A stretch of 64,000 bases of DNA from contig DATAUW010000011.1 of the NCBI GenBank assembly GCA_036268055.1, positions 1 to 64,000 on the forward strand, given 5' to 3'. A model generated the notes under the pieces. The model had not been told where the DNA came from. It saw only the letters and a program-made list of their open reading frames with translations, and ran no database searches. Each line of letters starts with the position of its first letter. Position 1 is the first letter of the stretch. A program made the translations under genes and the position numbers. The stretch is from Verrucomicrobiia bacterium. Its GTDB lineage: Bacteria > Verrucomicrobiota > Verrucomicrobiia > Limisphaerales > Pedosphaeraceae. Positions 17,054 through 26,137 of the stretch are shown piece by piece.

Positions 17054-17581
17054 ATGGATACATCTTTCGCCAGCAATCTGCTCGCCCGTGCGCGCGAGGA
17101 ATTCAAAAAGCTCGAGGCCCAAGCCAAAGATTCTGAGAAGCGCCAGCAACTCGCGCAAACGCTCAGCCGCGAAGCCAAACAGAAATATAAACAAGCCAGG
17201 AAGTGGGCGCGCCAAACCAAAAAACTTTTGAAAAAGGCGAAAGTCGAAGCCGAGGAAAAATTGACCGTTCTGAAAAAGGCGATGGTCCGCCTCAAAAAAG
17301 TCGAAGAACAGGCGGTCAAAGAATGGAAAAAAACCAACGCCAAGCCCAAAGCCGCCGCCACCAAACCCGTCAAGCCGGCGAAGCCCGCAAAAGCGACGAA
17401 GCCAGCCAAGGTATCCAAACCAATACCACCCGCGCCGCTTAAACCCATTGCCAGGAAAAAATCCGTTCCTCGCGCAAAGAAAATTCCAGCGACGCCAACT
17501 CCACCAATTCCCGTGGAATCTCAACCCGAATCACCCACGCCCTCCAGTGATTCCGACGCGCCACCCACACCAACGCCCTAA
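17054..17581 (+). CDS. Lysine/alanine/proline-rich histone-H1-like protein
   Basis: A 175-residue protein from the ATG at 17054 (an in-frame ATG at 17024 is possible). The first ~100 residues are a highly charged, probably coiled-coil helix rich in K, E, Q and A. From about residue 105 it becomes a disordered K/P/A-rich tail with KPAK/KPVK repeats (PVKPAKPAKATKPAKVSKP), like eukaryotic histone H1 C-termini and bacterial H1-like proteins such as HctB or AlgP. The last ~35 residues are Pro/Ser/Thr-rich and acidic. DNA compaction or nucleoid binding is a fair guess; a low-complexity structural role is also possible. It is monocistronic. Confidence 0.75.
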   Translation: MDTSFASNLLARAREEFKKLEAQAKDSEKRQQLAQTLSREAKQKYKQARKWARQTKKLLKKAKVEAEEKLTVLKKAMVRLKKVEEQAVKEWKKTNAKPKAAATKPVKPAKPAKATKPAKVSKPIPPAPLKPIARKKSVPRAKKIPATPTPPIPVESQPESPTPSSDSDAPPTPTP

Positions 17582-17647
17582 CCTGTAGTGGCGGTCTATG
17601 ACCACAGTTCTTATTTCAACTGAACACTTGAAACTTGAAACTGAAAA

Positions 17648-18358
17648 CTACCCCCGCGGCCTGACGAGGATTTCCTCCACCACCGCCCGTTCCGGCAACT
17701 GAATCGCCAGCATCACGCACGCCGCCACGTCTTCCGAACGCAACATTTTCTCCCGCGCCTCCGCATTCGGAGGACTCGGCCGCAAATCCAGCAGCGGCGT
17801 ATCAATGTCCCCCGGAAAAATCGCGCAGGCGCGGATGCCATTCGCGCGTTCCTCGGCGTTGATCGCCTGGGTCAGCCCCGCCAGCCCGCACTTCGACATC
17901 ACATACGCCGGGCCCGCTTTCGCGCTCGCCTGTTTCGCCGCGTCTGAAACGATATTCACGATCGTGCCTGAACGCCGCTCACGCATTCCGGGCAAAAATG
18001 CTTGCACACAAAAATACGCGCCGTCCAAATTCGTATCGAGCATCCGCCGATAATCCGCCAGCGATAACTCCCGCAAACTCCGCTTCGGCGCATTCGTCCC
18101 CGCCGCATTCACCAGCACGTCCACCGTCCCCAATTTTTTCAAAATGCCGCGCGCCATTTTCTGCACCGCCGCTCCATCGCCAATATCACAAACATGAACC
18201 GTTAAGTTCCTCGAAAATTTTCCCGCCAGCTTGACCGTCTGCGACAACGCCGCCCGCCGTCGTCCCACGAGCGCTACGCGCCAGCCCGCGCGCGCCAACG
18301 CCAGCGCCACCGCTTGTCCCACTCCGCTGCCCGCACCGGTCACAACTGCATTATTCAT
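17648..18358 (-). CDS. Short-chain dehydrogenase/reductase
   Basis: A 236-residue classical SDR. The cofactor site is TGAGSGVG (residues 7-14) and the Arg-rich GRRRAAL after beta-2 favours NADP(H). NAAG follows beta-4, and the catalytic Ser is in IVNIVSD and Tyr/Lys in YVMSK. The C-terminal IFPGDIDTPLL fits an SDR substrate loop. It reduces or oxidises a carbonyl/alcohol pair of unknown identity. It starts 24 bp after the Gfo/Idh/MocA stop on the same strand, so the two oxidoreductases probably share an mRNA and may act in one sugar or cyclitol pathway. Confidence 0.88.
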   Translation of the reverse strand: MNNAVVTGAGSGVGQAVALALARAGWRVALVGRRRAALSQTVKLAGKFSRNLTVHVCDIGDGAAVQKMARGILKKLGTVDVLVNAAGTNAPKRSLRELSLADYRRMLDTNLDGAYFCVQAFLPGMRERRSGTIVNIVSDAAKQASAKAGPAYVMSKCGLAGLTQAINAEERANGIRACAIFPGDIDTPLLDLRPSPPNAEAREKMLRSEDVAACVMLAIQLPERAVVEEILVRPRG

Positions 18359-18382
18359 CGCGTGCCTTCATTAAATTTATAT

Positions 18383-19465
18383 TTATTTCCCCACCTCCAC
18401 CCACCGCTTCTCTCGCGCCGACAGCACCGCCGCATCCATCACCGCCTGCGCCTGCGCCCCCTCGCGAAACGACGGCACGCAATCGCGCCCTTCGCGGATC
18501 GCCTGGATAAATTCAAAATCCTGGTCGTAACGAAATGCGATATTCGGATCGCCCACGCCCGGATCGCGCGGTGAACCCTTCCACGTCATGAATTCGCGCG
18601 GCACCGGGACGGTTCGCAGCGTTGTCTCGCCATGCTTGGTCACTTGCAATTCGTGGGGATGTTCCAGTTGAAACACCAGCGAGCCTTCGCTGCCGTTGAC
18701 CTCGCAATAATCCTGGCTGCGCGCGCCTTCACCTCGCCCCGTCGCGACCTTGCTGCTCTCCAAATTTCCCGTGGCGCGACCGCCCGCAAATTCCGCGATC
18801 ACCGTCACCCAATCCTCCAGGTCCGATGCCTGCCCGTCGCGCACATCATGAAATCTCCGCAAGTCAGCCACGAGCCGCGCAATCGGCCCGATCAACAAAT
18901 GCGCGTAATCAATGCGATGCGAAAGCATGTCACCCAATTCACCCGTGCCCGCAAGCTTCGCCACCTGCCGCCAGCCCACCGCGCGCGTCCCCCAATCCTG
19001 CAACCGGCACGAACGAAAATGCCACGGCTCACCGACGAAACCGGACTTCACCAGATGCGCCATGTAATTCATCGCCGGCACAAAGCGATACGTAAACGCC
19101 GTCATGTGCCGCACTCCCGCCTTCTCGGCCGCACTCAGCATCGCCACCGATTCGGCGTGATTCATCGCGATCGGTTTTTCGCAGAGCACATGCTTGCCCG
19201 CCGCGATTGCCGCCAGCGCAATCGGCGCATGCACGATATTCGGCGTGGCGATGATCACCGCGTGGACATCCTCTCGCGCGAGTAGTTCGGAATAATTCGC
19301 GAACGCCGCCGTCACGCCGGTCTTCTGCTTTGCCTGTTCGAGCACTTGCGGGTTCGTATCGCACAGCGCCACCACTTTCGCGTCCGGACACAACGCCAGC
19401 CCCGGCAGATGATTTTGCAAGACGATGCCCCCGCAGCCGATGATGCCCACACCAATGGTTTTCAT
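18383..19465 (-). CDS. Gfo/Idh/MocA family oxidoreductase
   Basis: A 360-residue NAD(P)-dependent dehydrogenase from the ATG at 19465; 20 extra residues are possible upstream but the fold begins at MKTIGVGIIGCGGI. The Rossmann motif is GIIGCGGI, the catalytic Lys is in LCEKPIA, and GDMLSHRIDYAHLLIG matches the conserved His region of the C-terminal domain. Members act on sugars, inositols and their derivatives; the substrate here cannot be told. It lies upstream of the SDR gene in the same operon and 66 bp downstream of a lipoprotein gene. Confidence 0.9.
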   Translation of the reverse strand: MKTIGVGIIGCGGIVLQNHLPGLALCPDAKVVALCDTNPQVLEQAKQKTGVTAAFANYSELLAREDVHAVIIATPNIVHAPIALAAIAAGKHVLCEKPIAMNHAESVAMLSAAEKAGVRHMTAFTYRFVPAMNYMAHLVKSGFVGEPWHFRSCRLQDWGTRAVGWRQVAKLAGTGELGDMLSHRIDYAHLLIGPIARLVADLRRFHDVRDGQASDLEDWVTVIAEFAGGRATGNLESSKVATGRGEGARSQDYCEVNGSEGSLVFQLEHPHELQVTKHGETTLRTVPVPREFMTWKGSPRDPGVGDPNIAFRYDQDFEFIQAIREGRDCVPSFREGAQAQAVMDAAVLSAREKRWVEVGK

Positions 19466-19531
19466 GGAAAAATTTGAGAACTGAACAAACTGCGGCGTCG
19501 CCCTCGTGCCGGAAATCGAGATCATAGAAAA

Positions 19532-20014
19532 TTATTCGCGCGAAGTCGGTTTGAATTTCACCGAGCGAAAAATCTCCTTCGCGCGCGCGCAATCAGCCGA
19601 GGTCTTGCACGCGGCGGTGATCGTCAATGGCGAGCCGCCCGTGTCGCGAAAAGCGATCTGCGTGGAAAAATTGTAGCCGGGCTGGAAGCCGCGCCCCACC
19701 GTGCCGATGCGCGCCTCTTTCTCGTCAACCGTGACCATTTCAAATTCCGTCGCCTGTGGCCAGTCCTCGAAATTATTCGCCGCAATGCCGTAATCGAATT
19801 CCAAATAAACGCCCGGGCTTTGGAATGCGCCGACGTAGGAATTCGTCGCGGATGCGGGCACGGCCTTGAACTCATGCGGCAAGTTCATCGTGAATGGACC
19901 CGCGTGATAAGTCTTTCCACCCGAGCCGCCCATCGAATGGCAGCCGCTCACCAAAAAAATCAATCCGAAGGAAAAAACCGTCGCGGCTAAAAAGTGAAAA
20001 ATCTTTCTGCTCAT
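19532..20014 (-). CDS. Putative lipoprotein
   Basis: A 160-residue protein from the ATG at 20014, chosen because it begins directly with a lipoprotein signal (MSRKIFHFLAATVFSFGL then LVSGC). The lipidated Cys is about residue 24, followed by a Gly/Ser linker. The mature domain (YHAGPFTMNLPHEFKAVPAS...) is probably beta-rich with two cysteines near the C-terminus (CKTSADC). No family was recognised. It lies at the head of a minus-strand run with the two oxidoreductases and may be co-transcribed with them. Confidence 0.75.
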   Translation of the reverse strand: MSRKIFHFLAATVFSFGLIFLVSGCHSMGGSGGKTYHAGPFTMNLPHEFKAVPASATNSYVGAFQSPGVYLEFDYGIAANNFEDWPQATEFEMVTVDEKEARIGTVGRGFQPGYNFSTQIAFRDTGGSPLTITAACKTSADCARAKEIFRSVKFKPTSRE

Positions 20015-20167
20015 CGTTAGAAAAAATACGCCTTTTCCTCTGCGAGTCGAGTCCCGTTTTTTCCATCGGTCTTTGTGCGGAAATCCATAAAGAAAGGAAG
20101 AAAATCCCCACAAGTTTCCCGCAAACTTTAAACTTTAAACTCTTCCCGAGTCCCTTAACATGACTTC

Positions 20168-21661
20168 ATGGCGAAAGTGCTTTTGGTGGACGATGAAATG
20201 ACCATGGTCCAAATGGTGACCGAAATGCTTCGCCTCGAAGGTCACGAGGTTTTCCCTTACACGAATTCCAAGGACGCCCTCGCGGGTATCGAAACTCATC
20301 TGCCCGAGATCGTCATCACCGATCTTTACCTCGACAAGACCCGCGCGCATGGCTTGGAGATTCTTCAAAAGGCGCGCGCCATCACGCCACCCGCGAGCGT
20401 CATCGTCATCACCGCGTTCGGCAGCATCGAGACGGCGGTCGAGGCGATGAAAAACGGCGCCTACGATTATCTCGAAAAACCTTTCAAACTCGACGAACTT
20501 AATCTCTGCATCCAGCGCGCGCTTTCCTATAACGAGGCGATTTCCGAAAATCTTTACCTGCGCAAGCAGCTTAAGAAAAAATATCAGTTCAGCCAGCTCA
20601 TCGGCACGTCGCCGCAAATGCAGGCGGTCTGCAAGATGATCGAACGCGTCGCGGATACCGACAGTACCATCCTCATCCTCGGCGAAAGCGGCACAGGCAA
20701 GGAACTGGTCGCGCGCGCGTTGCACTTCAATAGCCGCCGCCAATTCGCGCCGTTCATTCCCGTGAATTGCAGCGCGCTGCCAGAGACGCTGCTGGAATCG
20801 GAATTGTTCGGCCATCGCAAGGGCTCGTTCACCGGCGCGGTGAATGACAAGAAAGGACTTTTCCAGGAGGCGGACGGCGGCACAATTTTTCTCGATGAAG
20901 TCGGCTCGATGTCAGCGATGTTGCAAAGCCGTTTGTTGCGCGTGTTGCAGGAGCGCGAGGTGCGGCGCGTCGGCGACAACACGCCGAGCTATATCAATGT
21001 GCGCGTGCTTGCCGCGACGAATGAGCCGCTCGAGAAAAAAATGAAGGACGGCAGTTTTCGCGAAGACCTTTATTATCGCCTGAACGTCATCCCGATCAAT
21101 TTGCCCGCTGTGCGCGAGCGCCTCGAAGATGTTCCCCTGCTCGTCGCGCATTTTCTCCGCAATCGCATCAATCCCCGCAGTGGCCATCCGGTGCAGATCA
21201 CGCGGCAGGCGATGGAAGCCTTGAGCCGGCATGATTGGCCGGGCAACGTGCGCGAATTGGAAAATGCCATCGAGCGTTCCGCGACGCTTTGCGAGGGCAA
21301 CGTGATTCAACTCACCGACTTGCCGGCGAATGTTTCCCAAAACGCCGCGCCGAGCGCCGATGCCGGCGAACTGGCCCAGCTTCCCACGCCGCATCCTGCC
21401 ATCAAGACGCTTTTCCCGGCGGACGCCACGACCATTCCCGCGAGTGTGACGGCATCGCCCGCCGGCACGCCGCCGCTTGCGCCCTCCGCGCCGGTCAATT
21501 CGGATTTGCCGCTCAAGGATTTTCTGCGCGAGCAGGAAGTCGCCTACCTGAATCGCGTGATGGCGATGATGGGCGGCGACAAGGAAAAAGCGGCGATCCA
21601 CCTGGGCATCAGCCTCGCGACGCTTTATCGCAAACTTTCCGAAGACGAACGGACGGCCTAA
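20168..21661 (+). CDS. Sigma-54-dependent response regulator (NtrC family)
   Basis: A 497-residue activator. The receiver (1-120) has its Asp in IVITDLYLD and Lys in YLEKPFK. The AAA+ domain (about 140-370) has Walker A GESGTGKE, the sigma-54-contacting loop as GSFTGA rather than GAFTGA, Walker B GGTIFLDEVG and arginine-finger region EDLYYRLNVIPI. A Pro/Ala-rich linker (about 400-450) is followed by a Fis-type helix-turn-helix (DKEKAAIHLGISLATLYRKL). It binds upstream enhancers and drives sigma-54 promoters when phosphorylated. No cognate kinase is adjacent. A start on MAKVLLVDDE is clear, without an obvious Shine-Dalgarno site. Confidence 0.94.
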   Translation: MAKVLLVDDEMTMVQMVTEMLRLEGHEVFPYTNSKDALAGIETHLPEIVITDLYLDKTRAHGLEILQKARAITPPASVIVITAFGSIETAVEAMKNGAYDYLEKPFKLDELNLCIQRALSYNEAISENLYLRKQLKKKYQFSQLIGTSPQMQAVCKMIERVADTDSTILILGESGTGKELVARALHFNSRRQFAPFIPVNCSALPETLLESELFGHRKGSFTGAVNDKKGLFQEADGGTIFLDEVGSMSAMLQSRLLRVLQEREVRRVGDNTPSYINVRVLAATNEPLEKKMKDGSFREDLYYRLNVIPINLPAVRERLEDVPLLVAHFLRNRINPRSGHPVQITRQAMEALSRHDWPGNVRELENAIERSATLCEGNVIQLTDLPANVSQNAAPSADAGELAQLPTPHPAIKTLFPADATTIPASVTASPAGTPPLAPSAPVNSDLPLKDFLREQEVAYLNRVMAMMGGDKEKAAIHLGISLATLYRKLSEDERTA

Positions 21662-21702
21662 ACGTCCGTCCCCGTTCTGATCGCCTACGAATCTTTTGCG
21701 GT

Positions 21703-21742
21703 TAAAATAAAAAACCTGCCGCAAGATTTCTCTCACGGCAGG
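21703..21742 (-). terminator. Terminator downstream of the DUF6600-like gene
   Basis: CCTGCCG (21715-21721) pairs with CGGCAGG (21736-21742). On the minus strand the stem is followed by a run of U (plus-strand A-rich 21703-21714). It lies 22 bp past the stop of the minus-strand gene at 21764 and 41 bp past the convergent activator gene. Confidence 0.65.
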
Positions 21743-21763
21743 CGCAAGGAATTCTAAAACTTT

Positions 21764-22900
21764 TTAGAAACGATGGTCGCGGTCATGGCCGTCGCGGCCG
21801 TGATCATCATGCCCGCGGTCGTCGCGAAAACCGCGATGGTCATCATGGAAACCAAAGCCGCGGTCATGGCCGATTTCGATGCGAACGTCGTGATGAGTAA
21901 AGCGTCCGATGCGGTCGCGGCCCAGACCGTCAATGAAGAAGTGGCCGTGATCAAAGCGATAGCCATTGAGCACAATGCTGTGATGGAACAGGAAATCCAC
22001 GCGCAAACGCGGCACGAAATACCCGCGCAGTTCGGGATCCCAGAAATGATCGTAGCCAACGAAGATGAAGGCATCGGGCGTCAGGCCGAAATCAACGTCC
22101 GCAGCCACGCGTCCGCCGAATTCCAAACCGATTCCCGGCACGAACACCGCCGCGGGCGGAAGAGGCGCCCAGCCGACGAAGCCGTCCGATTCCGCATGCC
22201 GCCATGTGACCCACGCCGGCGCGTAATCATAACCCGGAACCCAAACCCAACTCACGCCATCGCGCGTCCAGCGGCCATAATGGAAGGCAGTTCCACCCCA
22301 GGGATAATCGGATTCCCATGACCAACCCGCGTCTGTGTAAATCCAGTGGCCGGCATCACCGTAGGGACGCCATGCGGGATCTACCGCCGCAACCGTCGGA
22401 CGCCAGCACAAGCCCAGGCCCGGTTCCTGCACCCACGAGCCATAAGGCGAAAGTTGATCATGAAAACTATCGAACGTCGGCCCGCCCGGCGCGGATGGCG
22501 GAGGCGCGATCGTTGCCGAAGGCGGCGGTGGAACCGCGCTCGGCGCGGGGGGCGTGGGCATTGCGGGAGCCGCTGGTGCGGCGGGTGCAGCAGCCGCATT
22601 GCTGCCGATCAAGGAGCGAATGACGTTTTGAGAAACGCCCGATTTGCTCAAATAAATGATTTGATCCGCCGAAAGATTGTAGGTCGCCCCCGCGCTGCGG
22701 ATTTGCGACAGGATCACGTCCTCACCCAGTCCCGCTTGCGAGAGTTTCAGGACATCCTGCACTCCCGGTGGCAGTGAAGGCGTTTGCGCCTGTGCGGTGC
22801 CGATCGTTACCCAGCAAACCGCCGCTACTAGTAGCCAACCCAAACTCGCAACTAACTTTCGCCCTGATATTTCCAAATAGTTCATAATCATATTTTTCAC
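21764..22900 (-). CDS. Secreted DUF6600-like protein with His/Asp-rich tail
   Basis: A 378-residue exported protein. The signal peptide is about residues 1-39, ending at AQAQTP; nearer ATG codons are possible starts. A small helical domain (about 45-100, LSQAGLGEDVILSQIRSAG and LSKSGVSQNVIRSLIG) is followed by a Pro/Ala linker. Then comes a Trp/Tyr-rich beta domain with LSPYGSWV, WRPYGDAGHWIYTDAGWSW, YGRW and WVPGYDYAPAWVTWRH, the pattern of DUF6600/YXWGXW-type proteins. The last ~40 residues are almost all H, D, G and R and may bind metal. Found widely in environmental bacteria; function unknown, probably envelope-associated. Confidence 0.82.
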   Translation of the reverse strand: MKNMIMNYLEISGRKLVASLGWLLVAAVCWVTIGTAQAQTPSLPPGVQDVLKLSQAGLGEDVILSQIRSAGATYNLSADQIIYLSKSGVSQNVIRSLIGSNAAAAPAAPAAPAMPTPPAPSAVPPPPSATIAPPPSAPGGPTFDSFHDQLSPYGSWVQEPGLGLCWRPTVAAVDPAWRPYGDAGHWIYTDAGWSWESDYPWGGTAFHYGRWTRDGVSWVWVPGYDYAPAWVTWRHAESDGFVGWAPLPPAAVFVPGIGLEFGGRVAADVDFGLTPDAFIFVGYDHFWDPELRGYFVPRLRVDFLFHHSIVLNGYRFDHGHFFIDGLGRDRIGRFTHHDVRIEIGHDRGFGFHDDHRGFRDDRGHDDHGRDGHDRDHRF

Positions 22901-23171
22901 TAACTTCCAGTTAAATTACCCATTCATTACACCCATGAGACGCCATCATCCAGCCAAGCTATCAAACTTTTTTTGCGCTATTTAGCCTGGCGCGGGCATA
23001 CATATTGCTGACTTCGGTTCAAATTTCAAGTTCTGTAGGACGTCTTGATAAAACTCATCGCGCATCCCGTTAAATGAGACATAAACCCGAATGCGCGATT
23101 TCACAAAAAAATTGTGCGTCCGACCGCCAGCTTGCTTGAGCGGAATTAACCGCGCAAAAATTTTCTGCGCG

Positions 23172-24227
23172 TCACGTATCCGTCACCCATTCCGGCTCGT
23201 ATGGTTCCACCAAAACTTTCCCAAGAAAATTTCGCGAACGCAAATGCGCGAAGGCATCCGCCGTGCGATCCAGCGGAAAAACGGAATCAATTACCGGCTT
23301 TAATTTTCCCGCCGCCGCCAACGCGAGGGTCGCTTCGATGTCCGCGCGGTTGCGGCCGTAACTTCCCACGAGCCGCTGCTGTTTCACGAACAGCGGCCAC
23401 AAGTTCAATGTCACTTCGCGGCCCGCCGTCGCGCCGCACGTCACCACCGTGCCGCCGCGGGCGAGACATTCAAAAATTTTCGGCAGCACTTCGCCCCCGA
23501 TGTGTTCCACCACCAGATCCACGCCGCGCTTTTCAGTGATGCGCCGCACCTCGGCGGGCCATGCGGCGTCCGTGTTGTCCACGACAAAATCCGCGCCGAG
23601 CCGCTGGCCGAGATCGCGTTTGGCCTCGCTCGAAGCGGTGGTGATCACCCGCGCGCCGAGCCCTTTCGCGATTTGAATCGCCGCCGAACCCACGCCGCTG
23701 GCCGCGCCCATCGCGAGCACCCAATCGCCGGGTTTCACCTGCGCGCGATTCGTCAGCATGTGCATGGCGGTGCTGCCCGCGAGGCTAAGCGCGGCGGCGG
23801 TGTCGAACTCCACGCCGGGCGGCAACCGCACGAGCGCGCGCGCCGGTACGACAACTTTTTCCGCAAAACCTCCGTCGCGCTGCACGCCGAGCAGTTCGCC
23901 GCGCAAACAAAGCGATTCCTCACCGCGCCGGCAAAACTCACATTCGCCGCAAAACAAATTGGATTGCACCGCAACCTCGTCACCGACTTTCCAATCCTGC
24001 ACCGCCGCGCCGACTTGCACGATGCGCCCGGCAACTTCCCCGCCCGGCGTGCGCGGCAGGGGAACTTTGATCGGCAACTCGCCTTTCTCCAGCCACAAGT
24101 CGAGATGGTTGAGCCCGCAGGATTGCACTTGGACGATAACCTCGTCCGCAGCGGGTTTCGGCTCCGTGACCTCGCGCAATTCAAATTTCCCCGGGGTTCC
24201 ATGCGCCAATAATTGGACCGCTTTCAT
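23172..24227 (-). CDS. Medium-chain dehydrogenase/reductase (zinc-ADH superfamily)
   Basis: A 351-residue enzyme from the ATG at 24227, where the MDR fold begins (MKAVQLLAHG). The structural-zinc loop is complete (CGECEFCRRGEESLC). The cofactor motif is AASGVGSAAIQIAKGLGARV. The catalytic-zinc positions are changed: the Cys ligand is replaced by Asn in GLNHLDLW and the His of the usual GHE by Gly in PGGEVAG. This suggests a zinc-independent NADPH:quinone or enone reductase type, not a classic alcohol dehydrogenase. It has no functionally linked neighbour. Confidence 0.87.
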   Translation of the reverse strand: MKAVQLLAHGTPGKFELREVTEPKPAADEVIVQVQSCGLNHLDLWLEKGELPIKVPLPRTPGGEVAGRIVQVGAAVQDWKVGDEVAVQSNLFCGECEFCRRGEESLCLRGELLGVQRDGGFAEKVVVPARALVRLPPGVEFDTAAALSLAGSTAMHMLTNRAQVKPGDWVLAMGAASGVGSAAIQIAKGLGARVITTASSEAKRDLGQRLGADFVVDNTDAAWPAEVRRITEKRGVDLVVEHIGGEVLPKIFECLARGGTVVTCGATAGREVTLNLWPLFVKQQRLVGSYGRNRADIEATLALAAAGKLKPVIDSVFPLDRTADAFAHLRSRNFLGKVLVEPYEPEWVTDT

Positions 24228-24272
24228 AGCACTATTCAACACCCGCTCCGCGCCCGCCGCAAGTCCGGGCGG

Positions 24273-24431
24273 GCGGGTCTGCGACCCGCAGCAAAGGCAC
24301 ATAAGGTCAAGCCGCTAACGGCTCAGCCCTTCGTATGCCCTTTAAATTCAGGAATTGTGATTCGCAAACTGTTGCCGAGCCTTGGACGGCAATCTTCGCG
24401 AGAATTGCTGCGGGTCGCAGACCCGCGGTCC
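24273..24431. repeat. Inverted pair of the GCTGCGGGTCGCAGACCCGC element
   Basis: GCGGGTCTGCGACCCGCAGC at 24273-24292 faces GCTGCGGGTCGCAGACCCGCGGTCC at 24407-24431. Each copy is itself palindromic (GCGGGTC/GACCCGC). A third copy is at 58889-58913. The pair fills the gap between the dehydrogenase start and the serine-hydrolase stop; a smaller hairpin (CCGCTAACGG) lies near 24311. Confidence 0.8.
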
Positions 24432-24447
24432 GCTCAGAAAGTCAGAT

Positions 24448-26130
24448 TCACATTCTCGTCGCCCGCTGGTCTGCGCCGTTTTGATGCAAGATTACCGCAC
24501 TGACTTTTCCATCTTCGCCTTTGACAAAAGTTAATTGCGCATCCACCACCTTGAGAAAAAAGTTTGTTTCCGATTCGGGAAATATTTCGAGGAAGGATTG
24601 GCCCGTGAGCATCACGTAAAAATGTTCTCCGTCGCGTTTAGCGGTCAAGGTCAGGCCGGGCCGAAAAGAATATTCACCAACGAAAGCGTCAAACGCTTTT
24701 GGTTCCATTGCAATCGCGACATGCTTTTTCTCGGCGATGGCATCACCGGCTCTTTTCGCGGTTTGATCCAGGCCGCCTTGATGCAGCACGAGGCTCGTCG
24801 CTTTACCATCGGCGCCGCGATTGAAGGTAATGGTCGCGGCTACGGAATCGTTGAAAAATTCTGTGTCGGATTCCGCGAACAACGGCAGATAACCCTGGCC
24901 GGTCATCTGTCCTTCCAAATGCCCATTCGCGACGCGCACGCTGAAAAATATTTCCGGGCTGAATTGATAACGGCCGGAATAGTTCGTGAGCGTTTTGGAA
25001 TTGAGTTTGATTTCGACGTGCGTGGGGGCGGGTTTCGCGGCGTCCGCGGGTGATTGCGCGCGCAAGAAATTCATGCCGAAGGCGTCAACGTCTTTCGCGG
25101 AACTCGCCAGAATGACAATCGCGCGCCCGTTGTGTTTATCGAATCCAAGAAACGACCGGTAGCCGCCCGTTCCGCCATTGTGAAAAAATAAATCGTCGCC
25201 GCGAACGGTCATTGTCATCCATCCAAGGCCAACCTTGACGGCGGATGAATCGGCAGCGTGACGAGTCTTTTCCGTGAGTTCGAGTGCGGCGTTCAAATCG
25301 GTTTTTCCCGAGCCTAAACCTGCCGAGGCTAATTTCAGCATGTCGTTCACGGTTGAACGCAACGCTCCCGCGCCTGCGAGCGTGGGCAAATCCCAATTCG
25401 CCACCGCTTTGCCATTCTCGTCATGGCCAGTCGCAAGACGCGCGCGCATTTCCGGTGTCAGCGTGATCATGGTATGGGTCATGCCGAGCGGATGGCAAAC
25501 GCGCTCGATCACCAGCGCTTCGTAATTGGTTCCCGCCCGCAACGCCAGCAAGTGGCCAAGCAAACCTACGCCGAGGTTGGAGTATTCGAAGTTTGCGCCG
25601 GGTTCATTAGTGGGCGTGTAACTCCGCAGAAAATCATACAGGTTTTCCACCGTATAATCGGCGTAGGGATTTTGCGCATCGCGCGGCGAAAAGTTTTTCG
25701 GCAGGCGCGGCAAACCGGAGGTGTGTGTGGCCAAATCTTCGAGCGTGATGGCGCGGCCCTTGATTTGCATATGCACATTTGCCGGTAAATATTTGGTGAT
25801 CGGGTCGTCGAGCTTCACTTCACCGCGCGCCACCATGTCCGCCAAAATTAATGAGGTAAAAACTTTGGTGATCGAACCGATTTCAAAAACGGAATCGCCA
25901 TCTGCCGGCGCGCTGTCTTTGCCATTCATATTGCCGTAATGAATGATGCGCGTGCCGCTGACATCAATCACGCCGGCCACGATCGCTTCCGTGCCGCCGC
26001 TGGCACTCACGCGGGCGCGAATGTCCGCTTCAAGATCGCCGCCGGACCAATAATCATTCGCGCACGAAATATACGGTGCGATGAAGGTGAAGGCGGTGAT
26101 CAAGAGCCAGGTGCCAGTTGTCCAGTTCAT
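24448..26130 (-). CDS. Secreted class C beta-lactamase-fold serine hydrolase with duplicated C-terminal module
   Basis: A 560-residue protein from the ATG at 26130, which opens with a signal peptide (TWLLITAFTFIAPYISCAN). The catalytic domain (about 30-350) has SxxK as Ser86-Ile-Thr-Lys89 (EIGSITKVF), the Tyr motif YSN in FEYSNLGVG, and HNGGTGG in place of the KTG box. This is the AmpC/DD-peptidase/esterase (S12) pattern, so it could be a carboxypeptidase or esterase; beta-lactam hydrolysis cannot be assumed. After it come two related ~80-residue modules (YSGRYQFSPEIFFSVRV... and YVGEYSFRPGLTLTAKR...), like DUF3471, ending LVLHQGGLDQ and VILHQNGADQ. It is monocistronic. Confidence 0.87.
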   Translation of the reverse strand: MNWTTGTWLLITAFTFIAPYISCANDYWSGGDLEADIRARVSASGGTEAIVAGVIDVSGTRIIHYGNMNGKDSAPADGDSVFEIGSITKVFTSLILADMVARGEVKLDDPITKYLPANVHMQIKGRAITLEDLATHTSGLPRLPKNFSPRDAQNPYADYTVENLYDFLRSYTPTNEPGANFEYSNLGVGLLGHLLALRAGTNYEALVIERVCHPLGMTHTMITLTPEMRARLATGHDENGKAVANWDLPTLAGAGALRSTVNDMLKLASAGLGSGKTDLNAALELTEKTRHAADSSAVKVGLGWMTMTVRGDDLFFHNGGTGGYRSFLGFDKHNGRAIVILASSAKDVDAFGMNFLRAQSPADAAKPAPTHVEIKLNSKTLTNYSGRYQFSPEIFFSVRVANGHLEGQMTGQGYLPLFAESDTEFFNDSVAATITFNRGADGKATSLVLHQGGLDQTAKRAGDAIAEKKHVAIAMEPKAFDAFVGEYSFRPGLTLTAKRDGEHFYVMLTGQSFLEIFPESETNFFLKVVDAQLTFVKGEDGKVSAVILHQNGADQRATRM

Positions 26131-26137
26131 ATTATTT

